This document shows positions 28,851 to 40,158 of a stretch of DNA of 64,000 nucleotides, piece by piece (positions within the stretch are counted from its first letter, which is position 1; each line of letters starts with the position of its first letter). A program made the position numbers and the translations under genes. The notes under the pieces are model-generated. The model did not search any database. It was not told the origin of the DNA and worked only from the letters and a program-made list of their open reading frames with translations. Source of the DNA: Plenodomus lindquistii (lineage: Eukaryota; Ascomycota; Dothideomycetes; Pleosporales; Leptosphaeriaceae); NCBI GenBank assembly GCA_025504975.1, contig JANUWI010000020.1:1-64000 (forward strand), given 5' to 3'.

Positions 28851-29594
28851 TCAATCGGTAATGACAACATGGCCTTCTTCATCTTCGATCCAGTCTCGGT
28901 CCCGACGACGACGTGAGTTGACGAAACGAGCTTGTGTATCAGCATGTCGAGCGATGCTTGCAAAGCGGCTACCTACTGATTCAAAAGCGCGGCCTGCGCG
29001 ACGCACCTCGCGCCTTGCTAGAACACGATTCAGCTCCTTCCTCTTAGCCCACAGCTTCAAAGGTCGTAATGGCTTGACAGTCTTGGTGATTCGCGTCAAG
29101 TAGCGCCACTCAGGTTCAGCAGCACCAGTGCGATGATCCAGAAAGCCGTCGTCTGATAAGCCTTCAATGTCGATAGCCTGCGGCCTCGGAACCGTGAAGC
29201 CCTTGTCTTCCAGGAAAGCGTATAGATCGAGGACTTCATCCTCTGCGCCGATCCAACCTGCTTCAAAAGCCTCTTTGTGTGCAGCCCAGTCTGTGAAATA
29301 TATAGTGTTGGATTTGGTTGGCCACGCATTGCCACACTGTTTCTTTGCCTGGGTTGGTGTTCCTGAGAAATTGAAGGTCGGCGGAATGCCCTGCAGGCTT
29401 GCCAGCTCGCGGCATGTATAGCTCCTTGTTCCAGAAAAGTGCGCATTTGTACCGCCATTAGTCGTGATGCAAGTCGCGAGGTTGATGCTGGGGTCGATCG
29501 CTTTTGCTTTCACTCTCCTCTCACGTAGCGGTTGATGATAGACATCGTTTCTCAGCCTGTGAGCATCACGTTCAAGGGGGCGAAGAACTCCCAT
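28851..29594 (-). pseudogene. C-terminal half of a RID/Masc-type DNA cytosine methyltransferase
   Basis: 247 codons reading YHQPLRERRVKAKAID (motif VIII region), YTCRELASLQGIPPTF (motif IX, RELxxLQG) and AKKQCGNAWP (motif X, normally QIGNAVP), then a charged tail ending HVVITD and TGA at 28853-28851. It lies upstream, on the same strand and in the same frame, of the N-terminal half, so the protein order is reversed. Its 5' edge coincides within a few bases with a GCCGCCAGCCCTC-type repeat at about 29600. The missing middle (motifs IV-VII) is nowhere nearby. Confidence 0.82.
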
Positions 29595-30070
29595 CGGCGC
29601 AACAGAAGCCGTTTTTCAGCCGCCAGCCCTCCTCCCCCATGGACAGTGGTCTACTGCATTTTGAACACCAGGGGGGAGATGGGTGTGAGGGGGAAAGAAG
29701 AGCGAGAGAGAAGGTATTTGTGCCCGAGGAGCCACTCCTCCAGCTCCCACTCATCATACTTTCGAAATGCCGTTTCGACGCCAGCCCTCTCCCCCCATGG
29801 GTAGAATTCAACGTCGTTTTGAACACCAGGGGGGAGATGGGTGTGAGGGGGAAAGAAGAGCGAGAGAGAAGGTATTTGTGCCCGAGGAGCACAAGTCCCA
29901 GCCACATTAAAAAGGTTCCAAGTGTTTCGAACGCAGCCCCATGTATGCCGCATTCCCGCTTTTTAGGACAAGCCCTCCTACCCATGGCAGATATCTGAAT
30001 CTGTTTTCTCGGCCGCCAGCCCTCCCCCCCATGAGATGAACTCTAGTTCATTGTGGAAAATGGAGCTTCA
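29595..30070. repeat. Duplicated block and GCCGCCAGCCCTC motifs
   Basis: A segment of about 75 bases beginning TTTGAACACCAGGGGGGAGA and ending CCCGAGGAGC occurs at about 29660-29734 and again at 29818-29892. Each copy is preceded by a CCGCCAGCCCTC-CCCCCATG word, and another stands near 30015-30031. The sequence is non-coding; open frames are by-products. Confidence 0.75.
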
Positions 30071-30315
30071 ATCCACGCCCCACACATGCGGTTGCTTCTT
30101 CGGTACTTTAGAGATGCTTCGAGACTCTCCGCACATGAACTGAACGGTCAAAGTCTTTCTACTCTCTCCACCCATAGTTCCATGAATCCATGATTTGAAG
30201 TCCCTCCACGCAAGATCTTGCCGTTGAGAATTGTAGAGGCAAGCAGCCAAAGACATACCCCGTTCGCAGTTGCGTTTTTCCGAGGCAAGCACCCAAGGAC
30301 ATAGGATCACTGACA

Positions 30316-31110
30316 ATGTCATTTTGGAACACGCCGCAGTGGCCGTGGAGGGTAGAAGGCCAAGTACGTCAGAGGGCGGATTTATACCTCGACGCAGGGC
30401 CTCTCTCGCTCATCAAGCCAAACGCAAGTGATTTCGAATCCGGCAGCAGAGGACAGACATTGATGCTGCGGTCAACAGTTTTGGGAAAGAGTCCTCCACG
30501 CATGAAAGGCTCGTGGAACCTCTTCTGGTCCCTCCACACACCAAGGCTGCTTTGAAGGTTTTCCAGCCCCACAACACATCAATGGTGAGATGCAGATTTT
30601 TCGAGGCAAGCAGCCAAAGACATGGGATCACCAACAATGTCATTTTGGAACACGCCGCAGTGGCCGTGGAGGGTAGAAGGCCAAGTACGTCAGAGGGCGG
30701 ATTTATACCTCAGCGCAGGGCCTCTCGCGCTCATCAAGCCAAACGCAAGTGATTTCGAATCCGGCAGCAGAGGACAGACATTGATGCTGCGGTCAATAGT
30801 TTTGGGAAAGAGTCCTCCACGCATGAAAGGCTCGTGGAACCTCTTCTGGTCCCTCCACACACCAAGGCTGCTTTGAAGGTTTTCCAGCCCCACCACACAT
30901 CAATGGTGAGATGCAGATTTTTCGAGGCAAGCAGCCAAAGACATGGGATCACCAACAATGTCATTTTGGAACACGCCGCAGTGGCCGTGGAGGGTAGAAG
31001 GCCAAGTACGTCAGAGGGCGGATTTATACCTTAACACAGGGCCTCTCTCGCTCATCAACCTAAACGCAAGTGATTTCGAATCCGGCAGCAGGGGGACATT
31101 CGACAGAATT
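30316..31110. repeat. Tandem repeat, 321-base period, about 2.5 copies
   Basis: Units starting ATGTCATTTTGGAACACGCC begin near 30316, 30637 and 30958; the first two run full length and are almost identical, and the third diverges at about 31095. Each contains AGGCAAGCAGCCAAAGACAT and TTTCGAATCCGGCAGCAG. Near-identity argues for recent duplication or active homogenisation. There is no coding evidence. Confidence 0.85.
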
Positions 31111-33390
31111 CGGTCGTTTTTGAGAAAGGAACCCTCCACGGCAGGCAGCCAGAGACATACCCGCCTGCTGAGCTCTTTTGGAACACGCCGCATTGAATCT
31201 GCGTCAATCTGCCTGCCCCTAACCACAGTCGCTAGGCCTTGGGTACTTTGGACTTCCCTACGGGCGCTGCCCATGGCGTTTTTAGACACTACTTCTCCCA
31301 CACATACAATCTCCAGCAGGTCTTTTTAGCCGCCTGCTCTTCTTCTCTCTACAAGTTGGCTATGCTGGTATTGTAGACAGTAGTCCTCTCCACGCGCAAT
31401 TGTTTGCCTTTGTGTTTCACCGATTCCGCTCAACGCACACCATCTTCGCGTATGCGCGGAATTTTGGCAAGGCAGCATCGCATTTGCCTCTGCTGATACA
31501 GACGCAGCCCTCATCAACACCTTTGGCTGAGTATTTCATGGCCATGATCCTGGCTCCTCACACATGCAATCACACCACACTGGTTTCTTTTGGGCGGCCA
31601 GCCCCCCCCCTCTCCCCCCATCACGCGAGCCATTGTGATTTTGGAAACTAAGGGTGACGTGTGTGTGAACAAGGAGAAGAGCGTAGAGGGACTGATTAAT
31701 GCCCACTTGGCTACATCCTCTATGGTTTTCGTCCCTGTCCCTCAGAACCATGGCTATCATGTACATGCGTTTCGAGGCATGTACATGATAGCCATGGAAA
31801 TTTGTGCTGCCATGGGATTCTGGAGCAGGCGCAGCGGCACATGGATTTGGTGCCGCTGTATTGGGGGACAAGCAAGGCGTAGGTGGCCGGATCTCGGCTT
31901 CGCTGCACACATGATATGCTCGTAGAGCGTTTTCAAAGCAGGCAGCCGAGAAGATGAAGTCTACCGCAGTGTGATGGGAAGAAGCTGGCCCAGCAGGACA
32001 TTGTCCGTAACTGTAATGACTTCGGATCCAGGCGCTCAGAGCGAGCGGCAGAGAACATGACATCGACCGCGGCGTGTGTTGAGGAGGCTGGCCCAGCAGG
32101 ACATGATCCGTGACTGTAACGACTTCGGATCCAGGCGCAGCACATTGTCATAGCATGGGATCACTTCTTGATCTTTTTGGGAAGAATCAACTCCGGTGTG
32201 AGTGTTACCAGACTTGGGGCATCTAGCAACTACTTTATACCCAGATTCTTGGAACATGTGCTTGTCTTGGATATCTTTTGCAGTGAAAAAGATAGAGGCT
32301 GACATGTATGACTTGTCAGCACAACATCACCTTGTTGTACAGGTTGTTTTCACGTGCCAGACCAAGCAGGGACATTCGCTCGCCCACTACTAGTTTTGTA
32401 GCCGCCGGCGCTCCTGCCCATGAGTTTGGTTGCCGTTGTTTTCAGACACCAGTCCTCGCACACATACACTCTCTAGCAGAGCATTTTGTCCGCCTATCCT
32501 CCTTCCCATACGCTGGAATGGATGATTTTTTTAGGAAATAAAGGGGGGTGTGTGTGCGGAGAAGCAGAAGAACGTAGCAGAAGGTATTTATGCCGCAGAG
32601 GCACCAGTCAAGGCCATGTTCACTAGGCCTTGAGTATTTTGGACGTCCTCATGTGCGCAGCCTATACGGTTTTCAGGCACCAGGCAAACCGGCCATCTAC
32701 CGAATTCGGCCTGTTTGTTCGGCGGCCAGCCCTCTTCCCCATGAGTTCCAGCTCGGTTCCTTTTCGGACACCAGTCCTCCCACTCATCCAATGCCTCACA
32801 ATGGTCTTTTTTGGCCGCCAGCCCTCGATCCATGGGCTGGGAAAGGGTGGTTTTCGACACCAGGGGTGATGTGTGTGTAGAGGAGGAGAAGAGCGTAGAA
32901 AGAGAGATGGATGCTCTCGAAGCTCAACTCTTGGCCATGTCCACTAGGCCTTGAGTATGCCCTATGACATGCACCCAGCGAGGAAACCTTTTGTAGCAAG
33001 CAAAGTAGGAGCTGCGCATATGACTCACCAGCACAACATTACGTTGTTGTACTAGTCTTTTTGGAGTTCTGGACCAAGCAGGAACATAGCTTCCTCTAAT
33101 GCGATCTTCAAACTTTGCCCAGCAGCACATAAGCATAAAGAGGTTGTATTTGAGAACACGGACATGGACTTGGCTACTGTTGAGTTTTGGGAGCACAACA
33201 CCACACATGGGCGCTACCACATGGTACTTTCGGAAGCAAGCACCACAGCACATAGACTCAGCTGCTCCTGATTTTGGAATAAACACTGCATTGTAGGAAG
33301 CAGAGACTTGGTGCGTAAGAAGGGGAATTTATACCCCTACCCTATACTCAATTGGCCTGCCGCTCTCTCTTCTTCATTCTGTCTCATGCC
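31111..33390. repeat. Gene-free mosaic of degenerate repeats
   Basis: Recurring words include GGCGGCCAGCCCTC (about 31596, 32723, 32814), GACACCAGTCCTC-CACACATAC (about 32444, 32768), GGCTGGCCCAGCAGGACAT (about 31985 and 32087) and CACTAGGCCTTGAGTAT (about 32620, 32940). They are arranged irregularly, as in an old tandem array that has been scrambled. A perfect hairpin lies at 31748-31797. I see no gene in this 2.3 kb. Confidence 0.65.
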
Positions 33391-33394
33391 TACT

Positions 33395-34195
33395 GCCCCA
33401 GGATTTTGATTTCACAACATGAGCTCCCTGCCCCAGGATTTCGATTTCTCGATCTGAGCCCCTTGCTCCGATAGTTCGATGTCTCGATCTGAGCCCCTTG
33501 CTCCGATAGTTCGATGTCTCGATCTGAGCCATCTGCTTGGGGATTTCGAGTCCACCTCATGGGTTTGCTGCCCCGGGATTTCGATTTCTCGATCTGAGCC
33601 ATCTGCTTGGGGATCTCGAGTCCATCCCATGGGTTTGCTGCCCCGGGATTTCGATTTCTCGATCTCAGCCATCTGCTTGGGGATCTCGAGTCCACCCCAT
33701 GGGTTTGCTGCCCCAGGATTTCGATGTCTCGATCTGAGCCATCTGCTTGGGGATTTCGATGTCTCGATCTCAGCCCTCCGGGATCTCGAGTCCATCCCAT
33801 GGGTTTGCTGCCCCGGGATTTCGATTTCTCGATCTCAGCCATCTGCTTGGGGATCTCGAGTCCACCCCATGGGTTTGCTGCCCCAGGATTTCGATGTCTC
33901 GATCTGAGCCCCCTGCCCCAGGATTTCGATTTCTCGATCTCAGCCCTCCGGGATCTCGAGTCCAACCCATGGGTTTGCTGCCCCAGGATTTCGATTTCTC
34001 GATCTCAGCCCTCCGGGATCTCGAGTCCAACCCATGGGTTTGCTGCCCCAGGATTTCGATTTCACGACTTGAGCCCTCTGCTTGGGGATCTCGAGTCCAC
34101 CCCATGGGTTTGCTGCCCCAGGATTTCGATTTCTCGATCTGAGCCATCTGCTCCGGGATCTCGAGTCCATCCCATGAGCCCCCTGCTCCGAGATT
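33395..34195. repeat. Minisatellite, about 70-base period
   Basis: About eleven units assembled from three modules: GCCCC(A/G)GGATTTCGATTTC, TCGATCTGAGCC(A/C) and TCTGCTTGGGGATCTCGAGT followed by CCA(C/T)CCCATGGGTTTGCT. Units of shorter length, lacking the last module, are mixed in. Frames are open on both strands because the unit lacks stops; I do not call a protein. Confidence 0.9.
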
Positions 34196-34515
34196 CCGAT
34201 TTCAAGATTGCGCTCAATTTGCGCTCAATCTGCGCTCAGTCTCTGTCGTTACTTGCTCAATCTGCGCTCAATCTGCACCCAGTCTCTGTCATCACGTGCT
34301 TAATCTGCGCTTAATCTGCACCCAGTCTCTGTCATCACGTGCTTAATCTGCGCTTAATCTGCACTCAGTCTCCGTCATCACGTGCTTAATCTGCGCTCAG
34401 TCTTCGTTATCACGTGCTCAATCTGCGCTCAGTCTCCGTTATCACGTGCTCAATCTCCGTCATTACCTGCTCAGTCTCCGTCATCACGTGCTCAACCTGC
34501 GCTGAATCTGCGTCT
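34196..34515. repeat. CTCAATCTGCG short-unit repeat
   Basis: Repeated GCTCAATCTGCG and CAGTCTCCGTCATCACGTGCT words, forming a larger unit of about 47-60 bases three to four times. A related array stands at about 39125-39350. The boundaries are fuzzy. Confidence 0.85.
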
Positions 34516-35103
34516 AATCTTCCTCTGCTCCTGCTCTGCGTCATTATACCAAACATTGTTAGAAATCACAGCAAGATTGTATGCTTTCTCTTTGACTTGT
34601 TTTCGCGTTTTGTACAGACAGTTTGGCAGTACTAAACTGTCGCCCACCTATATAGTCTCTTCTCTTTGTTTGTGATAACACCGGTCTTTGAACTGCATTG
34701 TTACAGTTGCGCCCAGCGCCTCACAAAGTCCAACCTTGCTAAACAATGAATCTTTACATGGCTACGCAGGCTGTGATCGTACACTGTAATACTGCTGTTG
34801 TTGTGATAGGTCGCGTGACGTTTACAGTTACGGTCGACTACACCCACCTTCACCATCACCGCTCCTGTTTTACCGCACGATTATTTACCTAACGCACTAA
34901 CCAGGCTTGCTGCCTAACCACACGCGCTCGCACATAAACAATACTCACCCACACACTGCACGTAGATTGCGCGCAGTCTGCTCTTCCCCTCTGCACACTC
35001 ACAGTCTACGCCTCAACCAACACTGCTACGCGAACAACCTCGCTTTCGCACTGCGCAACTGCCCTCTCCCCATCAACGCAGCATACGCGCAGCGTGTCTC
35101 ACT
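34516..35103. promoter_or_regulatory. 5' flank of the SNF2-like pseudogene
   Basis: About 590 bases. The last 200 are rich in C and CA-type words (ACCTTCACCATCACC, CACACACTGCACG), typical of fungal leaders. No gene is seen. Confidence 0.35.
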
Positions 35104-38046
35104 ATGGCCGATAGTGAGATGTCTGACGGCGACCGCTTGGGAGGGGACGACGATCCAACGCAGTACGCCAACCCTGCTACCTACTACGACAACAAGTTCC
35201 CACCCCGCGTGAACTATGGCGCAGTCTCAAATGATTCCGCTATCGAAGAGGCCATGGGCTTCGATCGTACGGAGCTCGCCAGTTTCAAAGCGGAGCTGCG
35301 CCGTATCTACAAAGACAGGCTGAACAGCGTCAAGACTAACTATCAAGGCAGCGCTAGTAAGAACTCCAAGGCCGAGCATATCAAGATCGTTCGTGCGAGC
35401 TTCAAGACCCCAGCGACGCTACGCAAGGCACCCGCTGCCGTCGTGGATGGGTTCATTTGCGCCCAGCTCGGGAAAATAAGTACTGCCGTGCACGCAGGTT
35501 CTCGCAAGGCGGGAAAACTCCCCAAGCGGGGATTGTCTCCTAATCGTAAGGAGACCCCAGCCAAGCGGAGTCGCGTAGGCCAGAAAGGTGAATTAGAGTC
35601 TAGACTGTTCGGCAGGAAAGAGGAAGAGGAAGCAGTTCAACAGAACGCCGCCCAATCCCAACATGGCGCCCTCTCTATCCGAATTCACCCAAGGGGTGAG
35701 AGCGTCAGCCGCTAGAGTTCTCAAGTTCCCACCGCGTCTCCCGTCACCCTGTACAATAGGGCGATGAAGATTTTCTTCCTTGTTGCTAACCACTCCTCGT
35801 ATAAAGTGCCAATCGACCTTCGGCAATTCATGGACGATGAAGACCGTCCGCAGTGGGCCTGGTTCTGTGCTGGGATGACCGAAATATACGAACTCGAAGA
35901 CCCTAAAAAGCTCTACTGCTTCATGGGACCGCAGAAGTATATGAAGAACCGGATACACACGGAGAAGACTTGGCGATCGGTCTTGCAAGCATTGACAATG
36001 GATGGGACACAGGAAGTCGCCGTGTCGCTCAAGGAGCTTCCTGTACCACTGCCCCCGTTCGATCCAGATACTGCCCAGGATGCGCCTATTGTCACGCCAG
36101 GAGTGCAGATTCTCCGTGGTGCCGCGCCTGACGCTGGAACCATGCTACTCGATACTCCCACTGAGCATAAGACAGAGGCGGCGGCAGAGACTCCGGTCGA
36201 TCTCGTAGACGCTGCGGCCGACCTCGACACGCTTCCTCCGCCCATCACAGCTGAGACTCCCGCCAATCTCGCAGACGCTGCGGCCGACCTCGACACGCTT
36301 CCTCCGCCCATCGCGGCTGAGACTCCCGCCAATCTCGCAGACGCTGCGGCCGACCTCGACACGATTCCTCCGTCCATCGCGGCGGGTTCCCCTGCTCCTC
36401 TGTCCATTATAGAGATTAGTGATGATGAGGAGGAGGATCTCCTAGACCCAGCAGCTATGGACCTCCGCGCTGAAGCAGCTGTCGCCGCGATCAACAGCTC
36501 GCGTAACGCAGAACACTCTACTTCCAAGGCCACATCGGATGACGGTTGCTCTCGGTTCATGACCCCAAAGCTCACCCAGGACCTAGCCTGGGCCACTGAT
36601 GAAACCTTGACGTATATCCAGTAGCTTCTTCCTAATGTCGACATTCACGCTGTCAAGGCCGGGAAACCCATTTCTCTAGAGATGTAGGGATTACATCCTA
36701 GCAAGATGCTCTATGCATATCAGCTGATCTTTATGGCTGTTGCCTTCAAACTAGATCGCGACAGAACCTACGGGGGGGTTTGTAGGGACATGGCAGGCAT
36801 TGGCAAGACAAGGCAGAGCTTTAGCTACTACCTGCTTAATCTACAACATGGCAAGAATGTCTGCGAAGTAGAGGAAGAATGGGCACAGGTTACGGCAGGA
36901 ACTGGACCCTTACCTGCAGCTTGTCGTCACCTTCCTTTCAACGCCAACCCTGGTTCCAACCTGGTATGCCCGACACAGGCTGATCAAGCACTCGCATGCT
37001 GGTGTGTCCCTGAGAATCGGGTGTCTCTCTTCTGCGGTAGGCCTGGCATCGGGGTCCAGCTTACTGTAACAGTCCCTTCTGCCATTTCTACATGGGCGGA
37101 TGAGGCAAATTATCTATTCCAGGATGCACCGCTTTTGAATGATAAGCGCTGGGCTCCCCGCATCCCGATGCAATACAACAACCATGGTATCACTACCACT
37201 GAAGTCACACAGAGCCTGACTCGGGAGGAAATCGCGTCCATTGCTAGGGACATCGAGTGGGAACAGGCCGACAGCGACATGGGTAACGTGACCCAGCGGA
37301 TTGGTAAAGAGGACGTGGTTGGTACGATCACAGCCCGCTATGAGGGCGTCCAGCCGCGCCCACGTGGTACGGCCGCGCCGGGTTTGGAGATTGCGCGATT
37401 CATGCTTGTAACAACAACGCAGAGTCTCTCGAAACGCGTAGAAACCCCGTTCAAGGTCAGGCGTGTGCATCGCTGGACGGCGGAGGGCAGAAGGGTCGAT
37501 CGCCTGCTTTCGTCCTACGATGCCAACGCCTTGCTGGTGCGCACGACGGTTTGCGACGAATACCATGAGATCCACGGCGGCCAGCAGCGACCTCGATGGG
37601 TAAACTTGTTCCGGCACGGTTACTACAAGACGAACGGTTTGCACATGTGTGTCTGGGGTCTATCAGGCACACCAAACTGCAGCCATCCAGCCTAAGCTGC
37701 TTAGTTCTGCGTAAACTTTATTCGCAACGAGACATGGCGTGACCCGGGCCACAAGTTGCACAATCTTACTGTTGAAAAGGTTGCCATGATTATCAAGGAC
37801 TACAACTCGCTGAAAAACCAGTACCAAGCGACGATGAGCAAGAAACCAAGCGCGGGACGCCCGGTTGCATCAGCTCGCGCAGTAGCGCAGTGGACAGCAA
37901 ACATTGTAGCGTTCCTGGACAAGTGGCTGAGATTGTTTACGATTAGGCGCACCCCTCACACTATTGGTTACACGGGTAAGCCAACCATTGAATACAACAC
38001 GGAACTCAAGCCGCAGGTCATTACTTGGCCGCATGTGCATGCGTGA
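35104..38046 (+). pseudogene. SNF2-like helicase remnant, one frame broken only by stop codons
   Basis: A single frame runs for 2.9 kb from ATG at 35104 with stops at 35713 (TAG), 36622 (TAG), 36685 (TAG), 37693 (TAA) and 37702 (TAG) and no frameshift. The N-terminal part is acidic then basic (PAKRSR). Then come three 22-residue repeats (ETPANLADAAADLDTLPPP type) and a SUMO-interaction-like IIEISDDEEED. After that the ATPase part begins: MAGIGKT (Walker A), DEYHE (motif II), WGLSGTP (motif III) and LDKWLRLFTIRRT, the order found in SNF2-family remodelers. Homology fades near 38040, so the second helicase lobe is missing. All the stops can be explained by single C-to-T type changes. It overlaps the 3' end of the convergent gene. 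Confidence 0.72.
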
Positions 38047-38880
38047 TGCTTTCAAGAGTGCCAAGCGGGGCGAATTCAGTGTAGGTGAAGATCTCCTCAT
38101 ATGCAACTGGCTCTGAGTGGATAACAAATTTTCTTCTCTTCCTCTTACTGTGTCCGTGAAATGCTAGGATCTGTTCCGACTTGGCTAGCCTCTTATTCAT
38201 CTTGATCTCGCCCATGTCGGCGTTAGGGGCTCGACGTATGAACTTGGCGACCCGGTGCGCGTCGATGAGGTTCTTGTCAGAAACACGCACTAAGAGCCAA
38301 TTCGCACCGGTACTAATCTTGTTGGTAGTAGTAGCATTATGGATTGGAGCTGCAAATCTCCACCGCGGGCCGAGCTCACTGCACATGTGCAATCGCTGTC
38401 CACGCGTTGGCTCTATTGACTCGTCTTCTTGTCGAAATCCACGAAAAAACGGCGATTGTTCGGTCTCGTACAACGAAGACGCACGGGACGGCGTTTTGGG
38501 CTCTGGCGATTCGGTGCCATCTGCGACGCCTACTGGTAGTGGAGGGTCTGCGATGGGTGCAGGTTTGATGTGAAAAGGATTACCCTTTGTAATTTCAAGC
38601 CAGTGGTCTTTGTCTCTCTGGAAAAGATAGCAGATCTGGGCACCGCTGTTGAAGGACTCTTAGAATAAGTATTAGATGCAGCGTTGTGTAAAAAGCTTAG
38701 TTGCATACCTCGGTCGCTATCACTACAGTCGTTTATAAAGGTAATGAATGCGACTTGTACAGCTAGTGTGTTCGGGAAGGCTACAAATGCATTATACGCG
38801 TGCTCGTCCCGGCTGTCAAAGCTCTGGTAGAAAGTAGTGTTTCCCTGCGTATTAACATTAGGTCGAGGTAGCGCTGCCAT
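38021..38880 (-). CDS. Hypothetical protein, two exons, intact
   Basis: Exon 1 is 38880-38709 (ATG) and exon 2 is 38658-38021; the 50-base intron has a GTATGC donor, CTAAT branch-like word and TAAG acceptor. The joined product is 269 residues. It starts MAALPRPNVNTQGN, contains SGAQICYLFQRDKDHWLEI, a Pro/Ser linker and a C-terminal basic segment (KMNKRLAKSE, HSKRKRRKF). I do not recognise a family; the basic stretches suggest a nuclear protein. Coding integrity across the splice is the evidence for reality. Its last codons overlap the decayed SNF2 frame on the other strand. Confidence 0.6.
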
Positions 38881-39124
38881 TAGTGTTTAGAATAGCTAAG
38901 TAAAAATTGTTGTAATTGCTATAGTTAACTACAGACGAGGCTTAGGACATCTAATTACTTAAGTTATTACATGCTTTGTTTCTACTTGTAGCAGAGTTGT
39001 AGTGTACATCTGCATCCGGCGATTGCTTAAAGATAAAGAATAAGCAGCGGTAGTTAGTAACAGCCTCTTTGTCTCTATTGTAGGCCGTGTACTAGCGGCA
39101 CGATACTACACCTGTGCTTTAACC
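38881..39124. other. Promoter side of the hypothetical gene
   Basis: AT-rich intergenic sequence; nothing recognised. Confidence 0.4.
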
Positions 39125-39410
39125 TCTATTAACTCTGCGCTCAATCTCCCTTGAATCTATGCTCTATCTACGCTTAATCTACACCTAATCTGCGCTTAAT
39201 CTTTCCTTGTCACTAAGCCAATCTGCACTTAATCTGCGCTTAATCTTCCCTTGTTACTAAGCTAATCTACACTTAATATTCCCTTGTCACTAAGCTAATC
39301 TGCGCTCAGTCTTCCCTTGTTACTAAGCTAATCTGCGCTCAAAGTCTTCCGCTTTTGCTCTATACCACGTCTAGCCTGTGCGCATCTTGATATATATATA
39401 TATAGGTCTT
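39125..39410. repeat. CTTAATCTGCG short-unit repeat, second array, and (TA)n
   Basis: Words TCTGCGCTTAATC, TTCCCTTGT(C/T)ACTAAGC and TAATCTGC(G/A)CTTAAT recur about eight times up to 39350. The family is the same as at 34196-34515, 5 kb away. A (TA)8-like run follows at about 39392-39407. Confidence 0.8.
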
Positions 39411-40158
39411 CGCATCACGTATTCTTGACATTCTCGCTGGGTTCCGCCAAAGGTACCTGCTGCAATATGTAATTCAAATTAGCTATCAACTTGACGTGGA
39501 GTCTTTAGTTTGAACTTTGATCTTTTTGAACCTTTACATCCTGCTTTACGAGTTACTTGGTGTACTTACCTTTTAGCTTTAGTTGTTGCTAGGGACAAAA
39601 ATATAAGCAAAAAAAGATTGAGACTCATCACTGCATGTAGCACTACAGTTGAGGCATGAAAATTCTATTCTGTAGGAGGTATATCGCTCTTAATTGCTTC
39701 CGAAGGAAGCTCTTACAGTCAAATGGTGTATAGGGCCAGAATTTTGGTAGAAGCGCCACTTCTGATTAGCGGATGGAGTGGATCGCTGATTGGTTGCAGG
39801 GGGGGGGGGCGCCAGTTTGACATCATCGTTGGTAATTCACCTAATCATGTGACGAACTTTAACGGTATCCTTCAAACACGTCCATCTACACAAGGTAGAC
39901 ACGGTGCTACCTCTGCGCGTGCTCCCTCTATACATGTCACCTCTATTAATGCCACCTCTAATATCTATACAGGCCACCTCTATACAAGTTACCTCTCTAA
40001 ACACCAAGCATTACGTACGCTGTAAACATTATCTGGCTGTAAGACTTCCTCGGGAGCACACTCAGACGTAACTTTACGCCTGACAGATCTACGTATAAGT
40101 CATTTGCTACCCATCCTCTACTACCAACCCCCCTCCATCCCCGGGCCCTCCCTGTATC
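39411..40158. other. Intergenic region without recognised genes
   Basis: About 750 bases. It includes a G run near 39801-39810 and CTACCTCT-type words from 39900 to 40000 (three loose copies of CACCTCTAT). No coding evidence. Confidence 0.4.

Noticed and set aside
31590..32541. Small ORFs in the gene-free repeat zone
   Set aside because: They overlap on both strands, include repeat words and show no conserved domain.
33412..34314. Repetitive proteins on both strands of the 70-base minisatellite
   Set aside because: All frames are open because the unit lacks stop codons; there is no start context, splicing or composition to favour a strand.
39723..40025. 100-codon + strand frame with Thr/Ser-rich end
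   Set aside because: No homology, no intron signals, and it crosses a G run and loose repeats.
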